From Gracilariopsis chorda (taxonomy: Eukaryota; Rhodophyta; Florideophyceae; Gracilariales; Gracilariaceae): DNA of 64,000 nt. The stretch is taken from contig NBIV01000003.1 in NCBI GenBank assembly GCA_003194525.1, positions 1-64,000 on the forward strand, in the 5' to 3' direction. Below are positions 42,031 through 52,530 of the stretch, in pieces. Each line of letters starts with the position of its first letter. The first letter of the stretch is position 1. The notes beneath the pieces were generated by a model. That model saw only the letters and a list, made by a program, of their open reading frames with translations, did no database searches and was not told the origin of the DNA. Made by a program: the position numbers and the translations under genes.

Positions 42031-42973
42031 GCGAGAGAGGTATTCCACCAGCTACTTGTATGAATGGTGGTTTGTACGAGAATTCGTATGAGATTCTCGT
42101 ACGTTTCGTAGCCACAAATGACAGGTGTGCATCCTGTTACTGGTGTATACCATAATTGTACGAGAATCTGTACGGCGTAAATCGTCTAATGCCCAACTTT
42201 CACTACATATTTCCGTTTAGGCCCACATCGTTAAAAATGTAACTTTGAGCCGTTCTAGGACTTTCTTAATCTGTAAACTGTTAACAATAAATTAAAAGAA
42301 ACTCGATTTTAGTCCACTTTAGTATTGTGAAAAAAACGAAAGGAATTTTCTGGAAGGACACTTCCATTCCATGTACAAGAGAATTCATGCAATCATTTAC
42401 ATATCATGAGCCGACGTTCTCTTTCTCCCAGCATGACCACTTCTTTTAACGTTTTTGACGCTCAACGCTTATGTTTACTATATATAAGACACAATCTACT
42501 TCTATTATTGTATAAAGGCCTTCAGAAACACATCAATTAGTCTTCAGCCCGATACTTGTTTGCTTTGCTTATGTCTAATATAGTAGACATAAGCGACGCG
42601 ATCTGCCATTGGCTATCGTTGATATGTGGGCAGATCTCATGCAATAGGGACTAAATGTCATACGCGCTTTGTCTGCTGCCAACAAGGTTGTTCCTAGCTT
42701 TTTCATACTTGCACGTACCGAACAATACGTGTATAATGAAACATTAGGGATTTTACGCACTGCAGCTTCACTAGACTGTGAGACAAAATTCTGATACAGG
42801 TCGTACAGATTGCATTGGTGTAAAGAAATGGCACGCAAATGCGTGAGTACCTTTCCTGAAATGTGTCGAAATAGTGAAGCCACGTGAGACCCGGTTTGGC
42901 GAGTAAAACGGAACTCAGCGGAAAACTGCATCCCCATCCCCTCTGCCGAGCCCGCCATTCCTTCCCACCTTTC
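42031..42973. other. Probable left flank of the 42-45-kb Harbinger element
   Basis: About 940 bp without a supported gene. It contains repeated short GTACGAGA/TCTCGTAC motifs near 42060-42155 and a perfect 11-bp-arm hairpin at 42567-42594 (GCTTATGTCTA / TAGACATAAGC). Any terminal repeat of the Harbinger element should lie here but was not matched to the right side. Confidence 0.4.
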
Positions 42974-44008
42974 ATGGACAGCCCACATGAGGACGTGCTT
43001 CAGGGCGTCGACACCATGGCCTGCAACGGTCCCTGCGACGGTCCCCCTATCCCTCCTCCAATGCCTTCTCCAAACCCCCTCCCTGACGGCGCCGAAACGC
43101 CTCATGTCGACACCATGGTCACCGTCAGCCCTACAACGCCGACCGTGCCCTCTGTGGCGGTTCCAACAGCCACCAATTCGCTCGTGAAAATGGGGGCTGC
43201 ACACAGCGGGCGTCGGTCCAGGTTCAACAAGGATGACGACTTGCTTCTGGTTCGGGAAGTGGCTGCAGCGAAGGCGCACATATCTCCGATCGGTGAAACG
43301 AGAGAAAGATTCGAAGTGGCAGCGTCTAAAGCGAACGCGACTAAACGGCTCTCAGTTGCCGTAACTTGGAAGTCTATACAAGACCGCTACAAGCGTCTGC
43401 AGGAGCGCTTTGACAGGAACGAAGGACTGGAGGCTAAGATGAGTGGTGTGGGCGGTGAGATTGGGGAAATGGAAGAGCTGTTGGGTATGATGAAGGAGGC
43501 GAGGGACAGCATGTTGGAAGAAAGGAACAAGAAGAAGAGGAAACTAGCCGAAGAGGAGGAGAAGAAAGAACGGCTCGGCGCCTTCATCCGGCAGCGCGCA
43601 ACGAACAGGCGACCGGCGAAAAGGAAGGACAGCGAGTTGAATAGTGACGAAAGCGCGGTTGATGGGGCTCCAACGTCCGCTAAGAAGGCCAATAGGGACT
43701 CTGAAAGTGCCGTATCTGTTTTGGACGAGGAGGCCGCCGCGTTTACTGCCGCGCTGGAGCGCGGTGATGCACGTCGTAACGAGCTCGATAACGCGCGATT
43801 AGAACTCGAGAAAGCTCGCTTCGAGTCGGAGAAACGAAAGCGGGCTATGGACAGGTAGGAACGGAAGCAGGCTCGTGAGGAGGCCTCCAAAGTAGAGCTG
43901 CAGAAGTTTCGGCTGTTGCTGGAGATTGTTCGTGACGGCCGTGTCGCGAATCCATTTGAGCGTTCATCTGACTCCTCAAAGGAGCATGAATCCGCGGCTC
44001 CGCGCTAA
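42974..44008 (+). CDS. Harbinger 2 Myb/SANT-like DNA-binding protein with in-frame TAG
   Basis: The frame is open from 42884; ATG at 42974 (MDSPHEDVLQGV) is the likelier start because the sequence before it lacks features. After a Pro/Thr-rich N-terminus, a Myb/trihelix-like domain occupies about 43215-43420 (RFNKDDDLLLVREVAAAKAH, then RERFEVAASKAN and VTWKSIQDRYKRLQERF). Then come the GEIGEMEELLGMMKEARD segment, a basic stretch (KKKRKLAEEEEKK) and a coiled coil ending KRKRAMDR at a TAG (43856-43858). The same phase stays open and coil-like (ERKQAREEASKVELQKFRLL) to a TAA at 44006-44008. The protein would bind element ends with the transposase encoded convergently at 44074-45138. Confidence 0.7.
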
Positions 44009-44073
44009 GTCCTTCGCGCCTCGGCCCTACGGACTTTGCGCTCGCCGCTTCGCATGCTCCATTGGGGCTAAAA

Positions 44074-45138
44074 TTAACCCCTTGATTTCAAGTATCTTTC
44101 CAGGGAAGGAGGGGGGCAATTGAAGTACTTTGAAACCTGGTTGCCATAGAAACGGGTCCTGATGTTCATTAAAAGAACACTAGTCAGGTAGAGGGAGCCA
44201 ACATGTGCTTGTAGGACACGCATTTTGCGGCGGAAGTCAACAGTAGTCCAATAAAGCTTCACTTCCTTGAAGATCCATTCTACGGTGATGCGACCAGTCG
44301 ACATAGCAGTGTTGAACGCTGCCTCTGCCACGGACAAATGAGAACCTTGAAACATAACTTGCAGATACATGCGAGGGTTGTAGCCGCTGTCACCGTAGAT
44401 GCAATATTGCACGCCTTTGATCTCCATCACAGCTTTCAGCTGCTCATCTAAATTGGACCTACTGTACAGAGTCCAGTCGTGACGAAGCCCTTCTACCGGC
44501 CCGTACGCATGTAGTATGATCCCATCAGGGCAGACGATAGCATGGTACTTCAGCGCATGGGCTCTTTTGTGTCCGTTGTACACTACATTTTGTAGATCGT
44601 AGTTGTTTGTCCTCGCAATCTTGATAGCCGTGCCGTCGATAAACCCGATGCAGTTTTCCAGATCCAACACGCGATGTTCTACTGCTTGCGAATAGATTGA
44701 AGCCCGCTCCGCTATGTACACTGGATATAGTTGCGCTGTCACCAGGTGCTCATATGCGTCTAAGAACTCATCGATGCTCTGCCAGAAAATCTCACTGAGC
44801 TGCGAGGAATGATTGCGATAGAACGTCTCACGGTATGTCCACCGGAAAGGTGTGGCCATGTGACCCAAAACGATACATGTAGCCAGTAAGGGTGACGACG
44901 AGTACCTGTTACGATCTGTTATGTCGGAGGATGCCCAGGTGCAAATTTCGGATGATAGTTTTACCACGTCGGCCTTGAGAAACCTAAAATGAGAAAGACA
45001 TGCACGGTCACTAAGGTTACTGAATACATCGGAGAACTTGGTTGCTGCGATGAGTGGGCTGCGATAAAGAAATCGGCCATAGTTGTGGCTATGCCTGCGG
45101 TACACTTTGAACGCCTTCTCCAGCAGTTCTGAGCTCAC
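44074..45138 (-). CDS. Harbinger 2 (PIF/IS5-like) DDE transposase, intact frame
   Basis: A 354-residue frame with a complete DDE_Tnp_4-type core: ENCIGFIDGTAIKIA (first Asp), GLRHDWTLYSRSNL, YCIYGDSGYNPRMYL (second Asp) and VEWIFKEVKLYW (Glu). The N-terminal part has a helical DNA-binding segment (FLKADVVKLSSEI) and the conserved TYRETFYRNHSSQLSEIFW block. The length is normal for the family. The enzyme would excise and insert the element, normally with a 3-bp target duplication. It is convergent with the Myb-like gene, the arrangement also seen at 52.5-54.6 kb. A 78-residue upstream frame (45135-45371) is not clearly part of it. All catalytic residues are present, so this copy could be active. 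Confidence 0.85.
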   Translation of the reverse strand: MSSELLEKAFKVYRRHSHNYGRFLYRSPLIAATKFSDVFSNLSDRACLSHFRFLKADVVKLSSEICTWASSDITDRNRYSSSPLLATCIVLGHMATPFRWTYRETFYRNHSSQLSEIFWQSIDEFLDAYEHLVTAQLYPVYIAERASIYSQAVEHRVLDLENCIGFIDGTAIKIARTNNYDLQNVVYNGHKRAHALKYHAIVCPDGIILHAYGPVEGLRHDWTLYSRSNLDEQLKAVMEIKGVQYCIYGDSGYNPRMYLQVMFQGSHLSVAEAAFNTAMSTGRITVEWIFKEVKLYWTTVDFRRKMRVLQAHVGSLYLTSVLLMNIRTRFYGNQVSKYFNCPPPSLERYLKSRG

Positions 45139-45237
45139 AAAAGGCCCTGTTCACGGCGCTCGAGAAGCTTCGTCAGAATGAAGCGCCAGCGCCTGCGAGA
45201 GTTGCGTGCATTTGGATTCATGTGATGCGCTAAGGTG

Positions 45238-45288
45238 GAGCGTCGAGGCATCTTAGAGGTGGGGGTCGCCCAGGATGCCTCGACGCTC
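45238..45288. repeat. Inverted repeat upstream of the Harbinger 2 transposase
   Basis: 15-bp perfect arms (GAGCGTCGAGGCATC at 45238-45252 and its complement at 45274-45288) with a 21-base loop, about 100 bp upstream of the transposase start. It could be a regulatory hairpin or a subterminal transposase-binding site. Confidence 0.6.
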
Positions 45289-45371
45289 GGAGAAATTGGT
45301 TGCAGTACAAGGGGTGGGACTGTATTACTCAAATCGAACAGAATTCTGGGAGTGCGTAAGTTCTTCACCAA

Positions 45372-47964
45372 TCAGAATTCTGATGCCGTTTCTGATATGT
45401 CGCATAGTGAAGAAGTTGAGAATTTTTGTGTGAAGTCGCCTGTGCTTAGATTTTTTATTGAGTGAGCATGTGCACATCTGTGTACGAGCGATGCGTACAA
45501 GGATACACAAGTGCATTTTCGTAAATGGCTCTCTCTTTTGTGTACAATGGTAGACGTAAGATGTTTATTTATAACTGAATTTGTGAACTCATCTCTATAA
45601 AGTTTTTCACGAAAACCATATTTCTTTAAACAGTACTTTAAAATACCATGATACAACTTTACATCTCGTTGACTTAAAAATGTAGCAATATGAAGTAAAA
45701 AACTTCCAATCATTTTGTTTTTTTACACACAAGCACACATTGAAAGTTGATTTGTAGAAGAAAATTTAACAAGCAAGGTTATGCAGATGCATTAAATTGT
45801 TGTTCACGTAACTGCGGAAAGTTTTGGGCTGCAGACGGAAACGAAATTCAACTTTCACGTTTTGCGACGTGCTCGCGTTTTACTGGATGTCGTCAGATCT
45901 CGCGTTCACTGTTTCCGCATAAATGCAGTCATAAAACGGCGCCTAGTAGACACTAGCATGGCTGGGAAATTCAACTCGTATGGTATATGTAAACCTTCGG
46001 CTATTGAAGAATATGCTAAACAGAATGAAAATGAACAATTTCATTCATTTGAAACGTGTGATTGATATGCGCATGGTATCTGTAAAAACTTAATTGTTTA
46101 GCTTTTTTGTAATGTTTTATACTCTATGTGTCGTGGTTGATCTTTTGAATACGGTTAGACTTCACTGCACAAATGTAAGGACTAACAGTAGATAGAGACT
46201 TTTGTTTACATTAGTGCGAGCAAGATTCTTTTGAAACCTGATTTTATGTATTTGGTATTCATTAAGTCTTAAGTACAGCAGTTTAGGTTTTCTCGCTGAA
46301 TAGTAAGTTGGGCCTAGAAATGATTGTCATCTATACGATAAAGCGATTTGGTTCTGGTTAAAGTTTGAAAACTTCACATATTTCCGGTTTATAGGTCAGG
46401 TTTGAAAATCCTTGTACTCTAATCTTTCTCGAAGTAAATATCAGTCTTTTATTAGCCATCGAAAGATATTCTATGAATTATGGCAAAAACATACTGCAGA
46501 AATTGCAAAAAGACCATGACTATCTATTTTTAATCGAAATATGTTCTGGAATCTGTTATATTCTCATCCAAGTACATGGTCTAATTTGTAGGTCAAAATT
46601 AGAACCGCATAATTACGCTAGCTCTATATCAGGGCATTATAAAACATTAAACGACCGTAACGAGTAATTAACACAAACCCGCGGTTTCGGTCTACATGCA
46701 AGAGATTCGATGTGCCTAACATGGCGATATTATTTCTTTTCAAGGTTCAGTTCCCAGGAAGCAAGAACGAACCGTGGGCATAACGTTATAAGACGGGTAC
46801 AAGCCGATCCGCCTTCACGAGGTGCACCCGTCTTCCTTCCACCAACGAGGGAAGCGAAATGGACAGGCGATTGGGTCTCTCACGGAGACCAACAACCTTT
46901 CAGTTATAAGACGATTGTTCATTGCGCTGATTGAGACCATCCCGCACAGCGCAGCAGCATCAAGAATCTTTCGAATGAATTGTATCTGAGACCGTACAGA
47001 AGAGAGATTCTGTGTATTCACCTCTGGAATTCAGTGGTTTGCTAAAGCTAAGGCCTTTGCTTTCGGATAGAATCTCTTTCTAATGCAAAAGATTTTTGTA
47101 TCAAGAATCATCCGTTTTACAAGAGACTCATTTTCACTTCACAAAAGATGAGTGGTGGGTAGTGAATTCTTTCTTGAATACAGAGGCAATGCCGGTTGCA
47201 ATTTCTTCTAGACAACCTCGACTTGTGGATTACTTTAGAAGGTTGGGGATGGTGAAGAAGGAAGGGAATTGAACGAGCGAAATAATCAGCAGTACTTCCG
47301 CCAGGTCCTAGCTACTTAGAAACTGTAGATCAAAGTGATGAGCGATTCGTACTCATTCCGACAGAATGAATCCAACAAAAGATATCAAGAGGTACCGCTG
47401 TATGTAGGGAAGGCTATTCTTGTAAACCTTACTCATTGTATTAGCCATGGCCATTATCATATCCTAAACATAACTCTTGGTTTCTGAAAGGGAAGGTTAT
47501 GCTTAGGATAAGGAAACTATGCCTCTGGGGCGTCAAAGTTGTAGTAGCCTATATGGAACCACGATGCTAAATCGCTTTGCGCTGGATGCCTGCTGTGGTG
47601 AGGAATCACTGCAAGGTACTGGCGAGTCCCGTTAAGGGCAAATGCAGTTCCGCCCGTCGAGGTGCGCCGACCTTCCGAAAAGGCTACAAAGTTACGCCGG
47701 ATGAGGAAGCCGAATGGATACGCGATTGGGTCTATTAGGGGAATTTAGCCGTCGAATAGATGATTAGCCTTCTACTTCTTCTAAAAAGTTAATACCGCTG
47801 CCTCGGAATTAGAGGCACGTGCCCGTGAACATACCTCTCTCCAAGATCTATGTCCTTCAGAACCGCCCTTAAGAGGGCATCAATACACAGAACTCACCAA
47901 TATGTTTTTATTTGTATTGTCCTTCTACTTGGACCAGCACCTTTAATCCTTCGCGTTGTGCATA
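45372..47964. other. Gene-poor AT-rich stretch with two diverged copies of a short protein-like motif
   Basis: No supported gene over 2.6 kb. Two plus-strand segments, about 46800-46880 and 47645-47740, encode related motifs (RGAPVFLPP..EAKWTGDWV and RGAPTFRKG..EAEWIRDWV), suggesting remnants of one repeated element. Small AT-rich frames elsewhere are not convincing. Confidence 0.4.
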
Positions 47965-50900
47965 TCAGGAAAGCATTCTCCTGCGTCTTGACTGTCTACC
48001 AGGTGCCCTCCTCATACTTGAATTCCGAGTTCTTCTACGAAACCGATCACGAAATCTGTTTCGCCTCCTTCGGCGTCTTGATCTTCTTCGACGTCTTGTA
48101 GCTCTAGCACGATGTCGCATCTGTACCTGTGCCACTTGTAAACCATCTGTGTCCACGGAAACAGCCACGAAGTATGGTTTCATATTCATCAACCTTCTCC
48201 CCATGCGAGTTTGATGCTCACGACAAATATCTTCGGCCCCGCTCACATGTACCATCCAGCAATTCCTTATTTCGTAATTCACATCGGCTATACTGTCCTC
48301 CCCACAGTCGTAAACGGCAATTTCCGTTCTACCGCTCGTCATATCAGAACAAGTAGATAACACATCCATCATGCGTCCTCCGTCAGGGCTTCTTCCAACA
48401 ATCTTGAACACTATTTGGAAATCAGCAGTTGTCTCATGGAGAAAGCTTGCCAAATCACTCTCAAGGCTCGAAGCACCGACATTGTATGGTCGTCCAAACC
48501 GCAGTCTCAGTGGTTTCATAGGTGGTGTAAACACGGATGGCAGTGGGCTAGGAGTGGGACTTGCGCTGGAGGAGGCTTCACTCGAACTTGATGGGCTTGC
48601 AGATGCAGATGCGCTACTTGAAGCGGACACATGCGTCGAGGGAGATGCACTGAGAGAAGCCGATGAGCTTGGCATCGGGCTAGCACTGGTAGAGGCGCTG
48701 GGTTGAGCGGACGGACGTGCACTGACAGAAGAGGTCGCACTAGTTGACGCGCTTGGTGCAACGGAAGCACCCGCACTCGGAGAGTGACTCACACTAGCAG
48801 ACGGAGTAGGCGATGGACTAGTCGATGGACTAGGAGTAGACGTACGAACAACTGCATGAGAGTTTTCATCCATAGTATAGTGTCGTGCATTCCCGTCGTA
48901 CAAGACTTTCAAGACGTCCCATGAGACGCGGTCCACCTCTAATCGCTCAGACTGCGACATATGTGTGTGGAACACCATCCAGATCTGCTCTTCTTGTTCC
49001 ATTTCACTCCGAATTACAAGACGTGTATACAGCTTCTCAGACATGTACTGCTCAGTGTGGAACGACAATCGCTCGCCTCGAGAAACGACTTGCAAGTCAG
49101 TTTCAGCACTACCGCCATTCTTGAGTACGATCCTGCACCAATTTCCTTCACACCACGAATTCTCAACATCAACACCGACATCTTCCGCTAGAATCAAGTA
49201 AGACTCAAAGGAATTAATCATCGGTGTACCAGACACTCTGGCCGAGTCCGCCACAATGAAGTAACCTGGTGAGTCTTCATTCGCTGAATGATTTCCTCTG
49301 TTAAGGATGACTGATCGAACAACCCACGAAAGAGGTGTCATGCGATACGGTTTTCTCCAAGTCCACATTCCTTTAAAGCCGACGTCAGGGTCTCCGTGTG
49401 TATTGAACTGTGCTCTTGTGAATCCCAGATCCTCTCCATCGTCGTCACTAGGCCATCCAAAGTCGATCGGATGGCCATACTCTGCGTCAGTAAACCATTC
49501 AAGTTCCCTTACCAAAGTACCGTCAGCGTGATAAACATTAACGTATTGCCTGAGCGGACTTTCTCCGGGCCAGTTCCTCGCCCATTGAAAGTTGTAAGCG
49601 TAGGTCAAGTCAGCAGCTGCAATTACTTCGTCTCCATTATCATCCCGTTTGATCATTCGAACGGATGGTGCTTTTTCATCTTGAGCAAGTCCATCAATAT
49701 GTAGCAAAGAGTGCTTTCTAGAATCCAAATTCGCCTTCCACCAATGATCATCAATCCAAGTACTGCGATAGGCGGTGTACGTGAAGCCACCACGATCGGC
49801 ATTATCATGTCCGGGGAAGAAGGAGTCGGGACGAGCATCAAAGTGAATGTAGAGGGCATTTTCTGATTCGCTACTTCTAGCAATCAAAAGCCCTCGACGT
49901 GGGGAGTAGTAAGACAAAGGAAAGTGTTTCAGGTATTCTCCCAGGCCTGCTGGAGAAGATGCACGAGTTGCATTACCGTGCTCACCACCAAAGATCGTCA
50001 TTGGGGTCATGTCTTGGAACCACTGAATGCGACAAGGATTGTTATTCTTAAAATCATCTCCCATGCGATGTCTCCATATCATCTGTGGTAGAGGACCGTC
50101 TCGGTACACATATCTGAAAAGTGATGTCCACGCTGGGTAAAGCACACCACCACCAGACGAATGACCAATAATTCGACCACAATGCCAAGGCTCAAGCATC
50201 TGTGCCGCGTTGTGAATGAGTCCACGGAACCTATCCGTATCGAAAATGTTCAGTCCTCTTCTGTGAGCCGCTAACAATCCCAACCCACCCTCACGTAATG
50301 CTATGAAGTAGGTGTAACCATCTTCGAAGGTACTTCCGTCAGGATAAATAGAATGATTCATATATGCACTTATCAATGACGTAAACCTTTGATTCAAACC
50401 CACATTGAAACCACTCTCTTCACTTTCAGTCAATACGGCAGACGCGTATGCATCGTAATCTGTTTCTCCTTCGAGCACAAGGTTTGCAAGATACAGGTAG
50501 GAGTGATACATGGCCCAATTACTGAATATTCTATGGGGATGCAGATCAGCATTTGGAGAATACTTGTCGCTTGTGATTGTGCTTCCCCAAGAAGCTTTCT
50601 TATGAACAAATAGAGCAATGGCACTTCTCACAATCCGTCGTTGAGTTGCAGTAAATCTATCATAGAACACGTCCAACGTCAAAGCCATCGGAAAGCTTGC
50701 TGCGTACCAGTCATCAGAAACTTCAAACCTTCGCTGAGTCAGCCACAAATGTGCTCGCTCCCCACTTGATTCTGTTGGGCAGTCCCCGGCGCAGTTAACA
50801 GCGCGATGAGAAAGCAATACCTTGGCCCATGCAACTGTCGCTAGAATGCAATCTTCAGGCGTTCTGGGTGTAAAACTAGCCGACGGTCCCCGCTCAGCGA

Positions 50901-51453
50901 CGGCGATTTCCTGTACGGTCGTCCATAGAGCACAAAGGAAGAAGCTCTGGTAGGTTCCTTCGGTCGAGTTCAATATTGTACTCGCTATTGGCTCAAGCCG
51001 CTCGCGCTGAGTATCTGTTATTGCAACAAGGTTTTCTTCGCCAGTATAGGCTGCAGTATCACCACTGCGCTCCATTTCAGCTAACGAGATAAGAAATTCA
51101 GAGTCAGGCCCGTATGTAGCTGATAAAACGCGTATATGGCGTGACCACGAGCTGGGAAGGTCATATGTGTTCCGATCAACATAACGACCAATTAGTTCGA
51201 ACCAGCCTTCAATATCAAATAGTATGCGCGGATGAACACCAGGTTCTAAATCGGCAGCGGGAGCTGGAGTAACAGAGACATTTCCGAATAGTGAAGGATG
51301 AGGTGCAGATGAAAGAAATGCCTGCACTTTCGAAGAATACGGAAGTGAGTTAGAATCATTTTGGCAAACAGGTAGTGCAGAAACATTCCTTGTGCTGAGG
51401 AAGAGGATGGCAACTACGGCACAGATCGAATTCTTCAGAAGTTGCCCTTGCAT
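47965..51453 (-). CDS. Secreted heparinase II/III-like alpha/alpha-toroid protein, candidate galactose-2,6-sulfurylase
   Basis: The frame is open from 51579, but Met at 51451-51453 starts a classic signal peptide (NSICAVVAILFLSTRNVSA), giving 1162 residues. An alpha/alpha-toroid region (motifs HRIFSNWAMYHSYLYLANL and YPDGSTFEDGYTYFIALREG, about residues 100-480 from the first Met) is followed by a beta-sandwich with HDNADRGGFTYTAYR near 590, similar to the heparinase II/III active-site block. A Ser/Pro/Ala linker lies at about 910-1018, then a Cys-containing small domain and an Arg-rich tail (about 1150-1204). Such folds cleave or eliminate on acidic polysaccharides. In red algae, enzymes that make the 3,6-anhydro bridge of carrageenan/agar are large proteins I recall as related, hence the suggestion. 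No introns, stops or shifts. The substrate is unproven. Confidence 0.6.
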   Translation of the reverse strand: MQGQLLKNSICAVVAILFLSTRNVSALPVCQNDSNSLPYSSKVQAFLSSAPHPSLFGNVSVTPAPAADLEPGVHPRILFDIEGWFELIGRYVDRNTYDLPSSWSRHIRVLSATYGPDSEFLISLAEMERSGDTAAYTGEENLVAITDTQRERLEPIASTILNSTEGTYQSFFLCALWTTVQEIAVAERGPSASFTPRTPEDCILATVAWAKVLLSHRAVNCAGDCPTESSGERAHLWLTQRRFEVSDDWYAASFPMALTLDVFYDRFTATQRRIVRSAIALFVHKKASWGSTITSDKYSPNADLHPHRIFSNWAMYHSYLYLANLVLEGETDYDAYASAVLTESEESGFNVGLNQRFTSLISAYMNHSIYPDGSTFEDGYTYFIALREGGLGLLAAHRRGLNIFDTDRFRGLIHNAAQMLEPWHCGRIIGHSSGGGVLYPAWTSLFRYVYRDGPLPQMIWRHRMGDDFKNNNPCRIQWFQDMTPMTIFGGEHGNATRASSPAGLGEYLKHFPLSYYSPRRGLLIARSSESENALYIHFDARPDSFFPGHDNADRGGFTYTAYRSTWIDDHWWKANLDSRKHSLLHIDGLAQDEKAPSVRMIKRDDNGDEVIAAADLTYAYNFQWARNWPGESPLRQYVNVYHADGTLVRELEWFTDAEYGHPIDFGWPSDDDGEDLGFTRAQFNTHGDPDVGFKGMWTWRKPYRMTPLSWVVRSVILNRGNHSANEDSPGYFIVADSARVSGTPMINSFESYLILAEDVGVDVENSWCEGNWCRIVLKNGGSAETDLQVVSRGERLSFHTEQYMSEKLYTRLVIRSEMEQEEQIWMVFHTHMSQSERLEVDRVSWDVLKVLYDGNARHYTMDENSHAVVRTSTPSPSTSPSPTPSASVSHSPSAGASVAPSASTSATSSVSARPSAQPSASTSASPMPSSSASLSASPSTHVSASSSASASASPSSSSEASSSASPTPSPLPSVFTPPMKPLRLRFGRPYNVGASSLESDLASFLHETTADFQIVFKIVGRSPDGGRMMDVLSTCSDMTSGRTEIAVYDCGEDSIADVNYEIRNCWMVHVSGAEDICREHQTRMGRRLMNMKPYFVAVSVDTDGLQVAQVQMRHRARATRRRRRSRRRRRRNRFRDRFRRRTRNSSMRRAPGRQSRRRRMLS

Positions 51454-51592
51454 TTTGAAGCGACGGTGTCGACAGGTCAGGTTTCTACTCTGGTAGTGGT
51501 GTAGCTTGTTTGGAGTACAAGTTACTCTCATGACAAGACTTTCAATACATACCTTATGAGCACGTGACACCTTACGCAATTAGAAGACTAGA

Positions 51593-51880
51593 GTGCGAAC
51601 GGGTGCAAGTCTGAATGATTTTGAAAGCGAATTTAAAGCATTGCGAAACTACAGAGAAGCATCTAGCATTTCAATGAAGCTGGAATCTTACATGAATGCT
51701 AACTCTCTAGCGCGACTAAAGGGAAGTAGTAGCGACCACACGAGAGTCGTGGTCTATTCGTGGGCACCAACAGGGATAGTGCCGGATATTGCATTACATG
51801 ATACTAATACCCTCGATGATGAATTCAAAGCTCTTCCTCCTTCGATTTGTAGTATTGCTGTTCTTGTCCATCTGCGTTGA
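51593..51880 (+). CDS. Small hypothetical ORF divergent from the toroid gene
   Basis: A 95-residue frame beginning 140 bp from the toroid-protein start codon, on the opposite strand. Composition is protein-like but no family, signal peptide or domain is recognised. It may be a chance frame; the shared intergenic segment would hold the promoter of the toroid gene. Confidence 0.2.
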   Translation: MRTGASLNDFESEFKALRNYREASSISMKLESYMNANSLARLKGSSSDHTRVVVYSWAPTGIVPDIALHDTNTLDDEFKALPPSICSIAVLVHLR

Positions 51881-52230
51881 ACATGCCTTGAAATCTATCT
51901 GCCCTTAATCCACCTCCGGTTCTTGAAGAAGAAACCCGGATGAGGAAGTTGGAAACAGGAAACGACTGAATAGATGTGCAGAACAGTAGCAGTACAAGAA
52001 TACTAACAACCTGATTTCGGCGGGAACGGGCACGTAGCAGAAAACGCTAATGTTTAATCCCCCATCGCAGGCTATACATGAAATGCTATGGTATCAGAGG
52101 TGCGGATTATCATATAGATACCTAATTCTCAGATTCTAGACATTTGATATAGTGATACAGTTGAACAAATCTGCGCTTTTGAGGGCGCCTTGTAGAGGAC
52201 ATCCGTAATACCCTCATGAACTATGACATT
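51881..52230. other. No recognised gene
   Basis: About 350 bp between the small ORF and the start of the Harbinger 3 element. Nothing recognisable. Confidence 0.5.
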
Positions 52231-52530
52231 AGAGAGTTTACGAAAGTAGATTTTTTTCACATGGCTTGCAAATTTCGTGAAACGTATTACAAGTTTCCGG
52301 TCTAAGAGAAAATTTGATTTCCGAGCCAAGTCATTTATTCTCTTACAGCCCGAGTTTGTGAAGTTCGCTTCACTTGTATTTTGTTCAATTCGCGGGAATT
52401 ATTCCCGCGTATATTATATGAGGTTCGTATGTCTGTCCATGAGGAGGCCAGCTCCTTACTCTCACCTCTACGCAAACTACTCCTCGCGAAGCCCATACTT
52501 GGCACTACTCGCATTCCTTTCCTCTTCGAT

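Noticed and set aside
42575-43279. A 234-residue minus-strand frame
   Set aside because: Antisense to the Myb-like gene, whose homologs support the plus strand.
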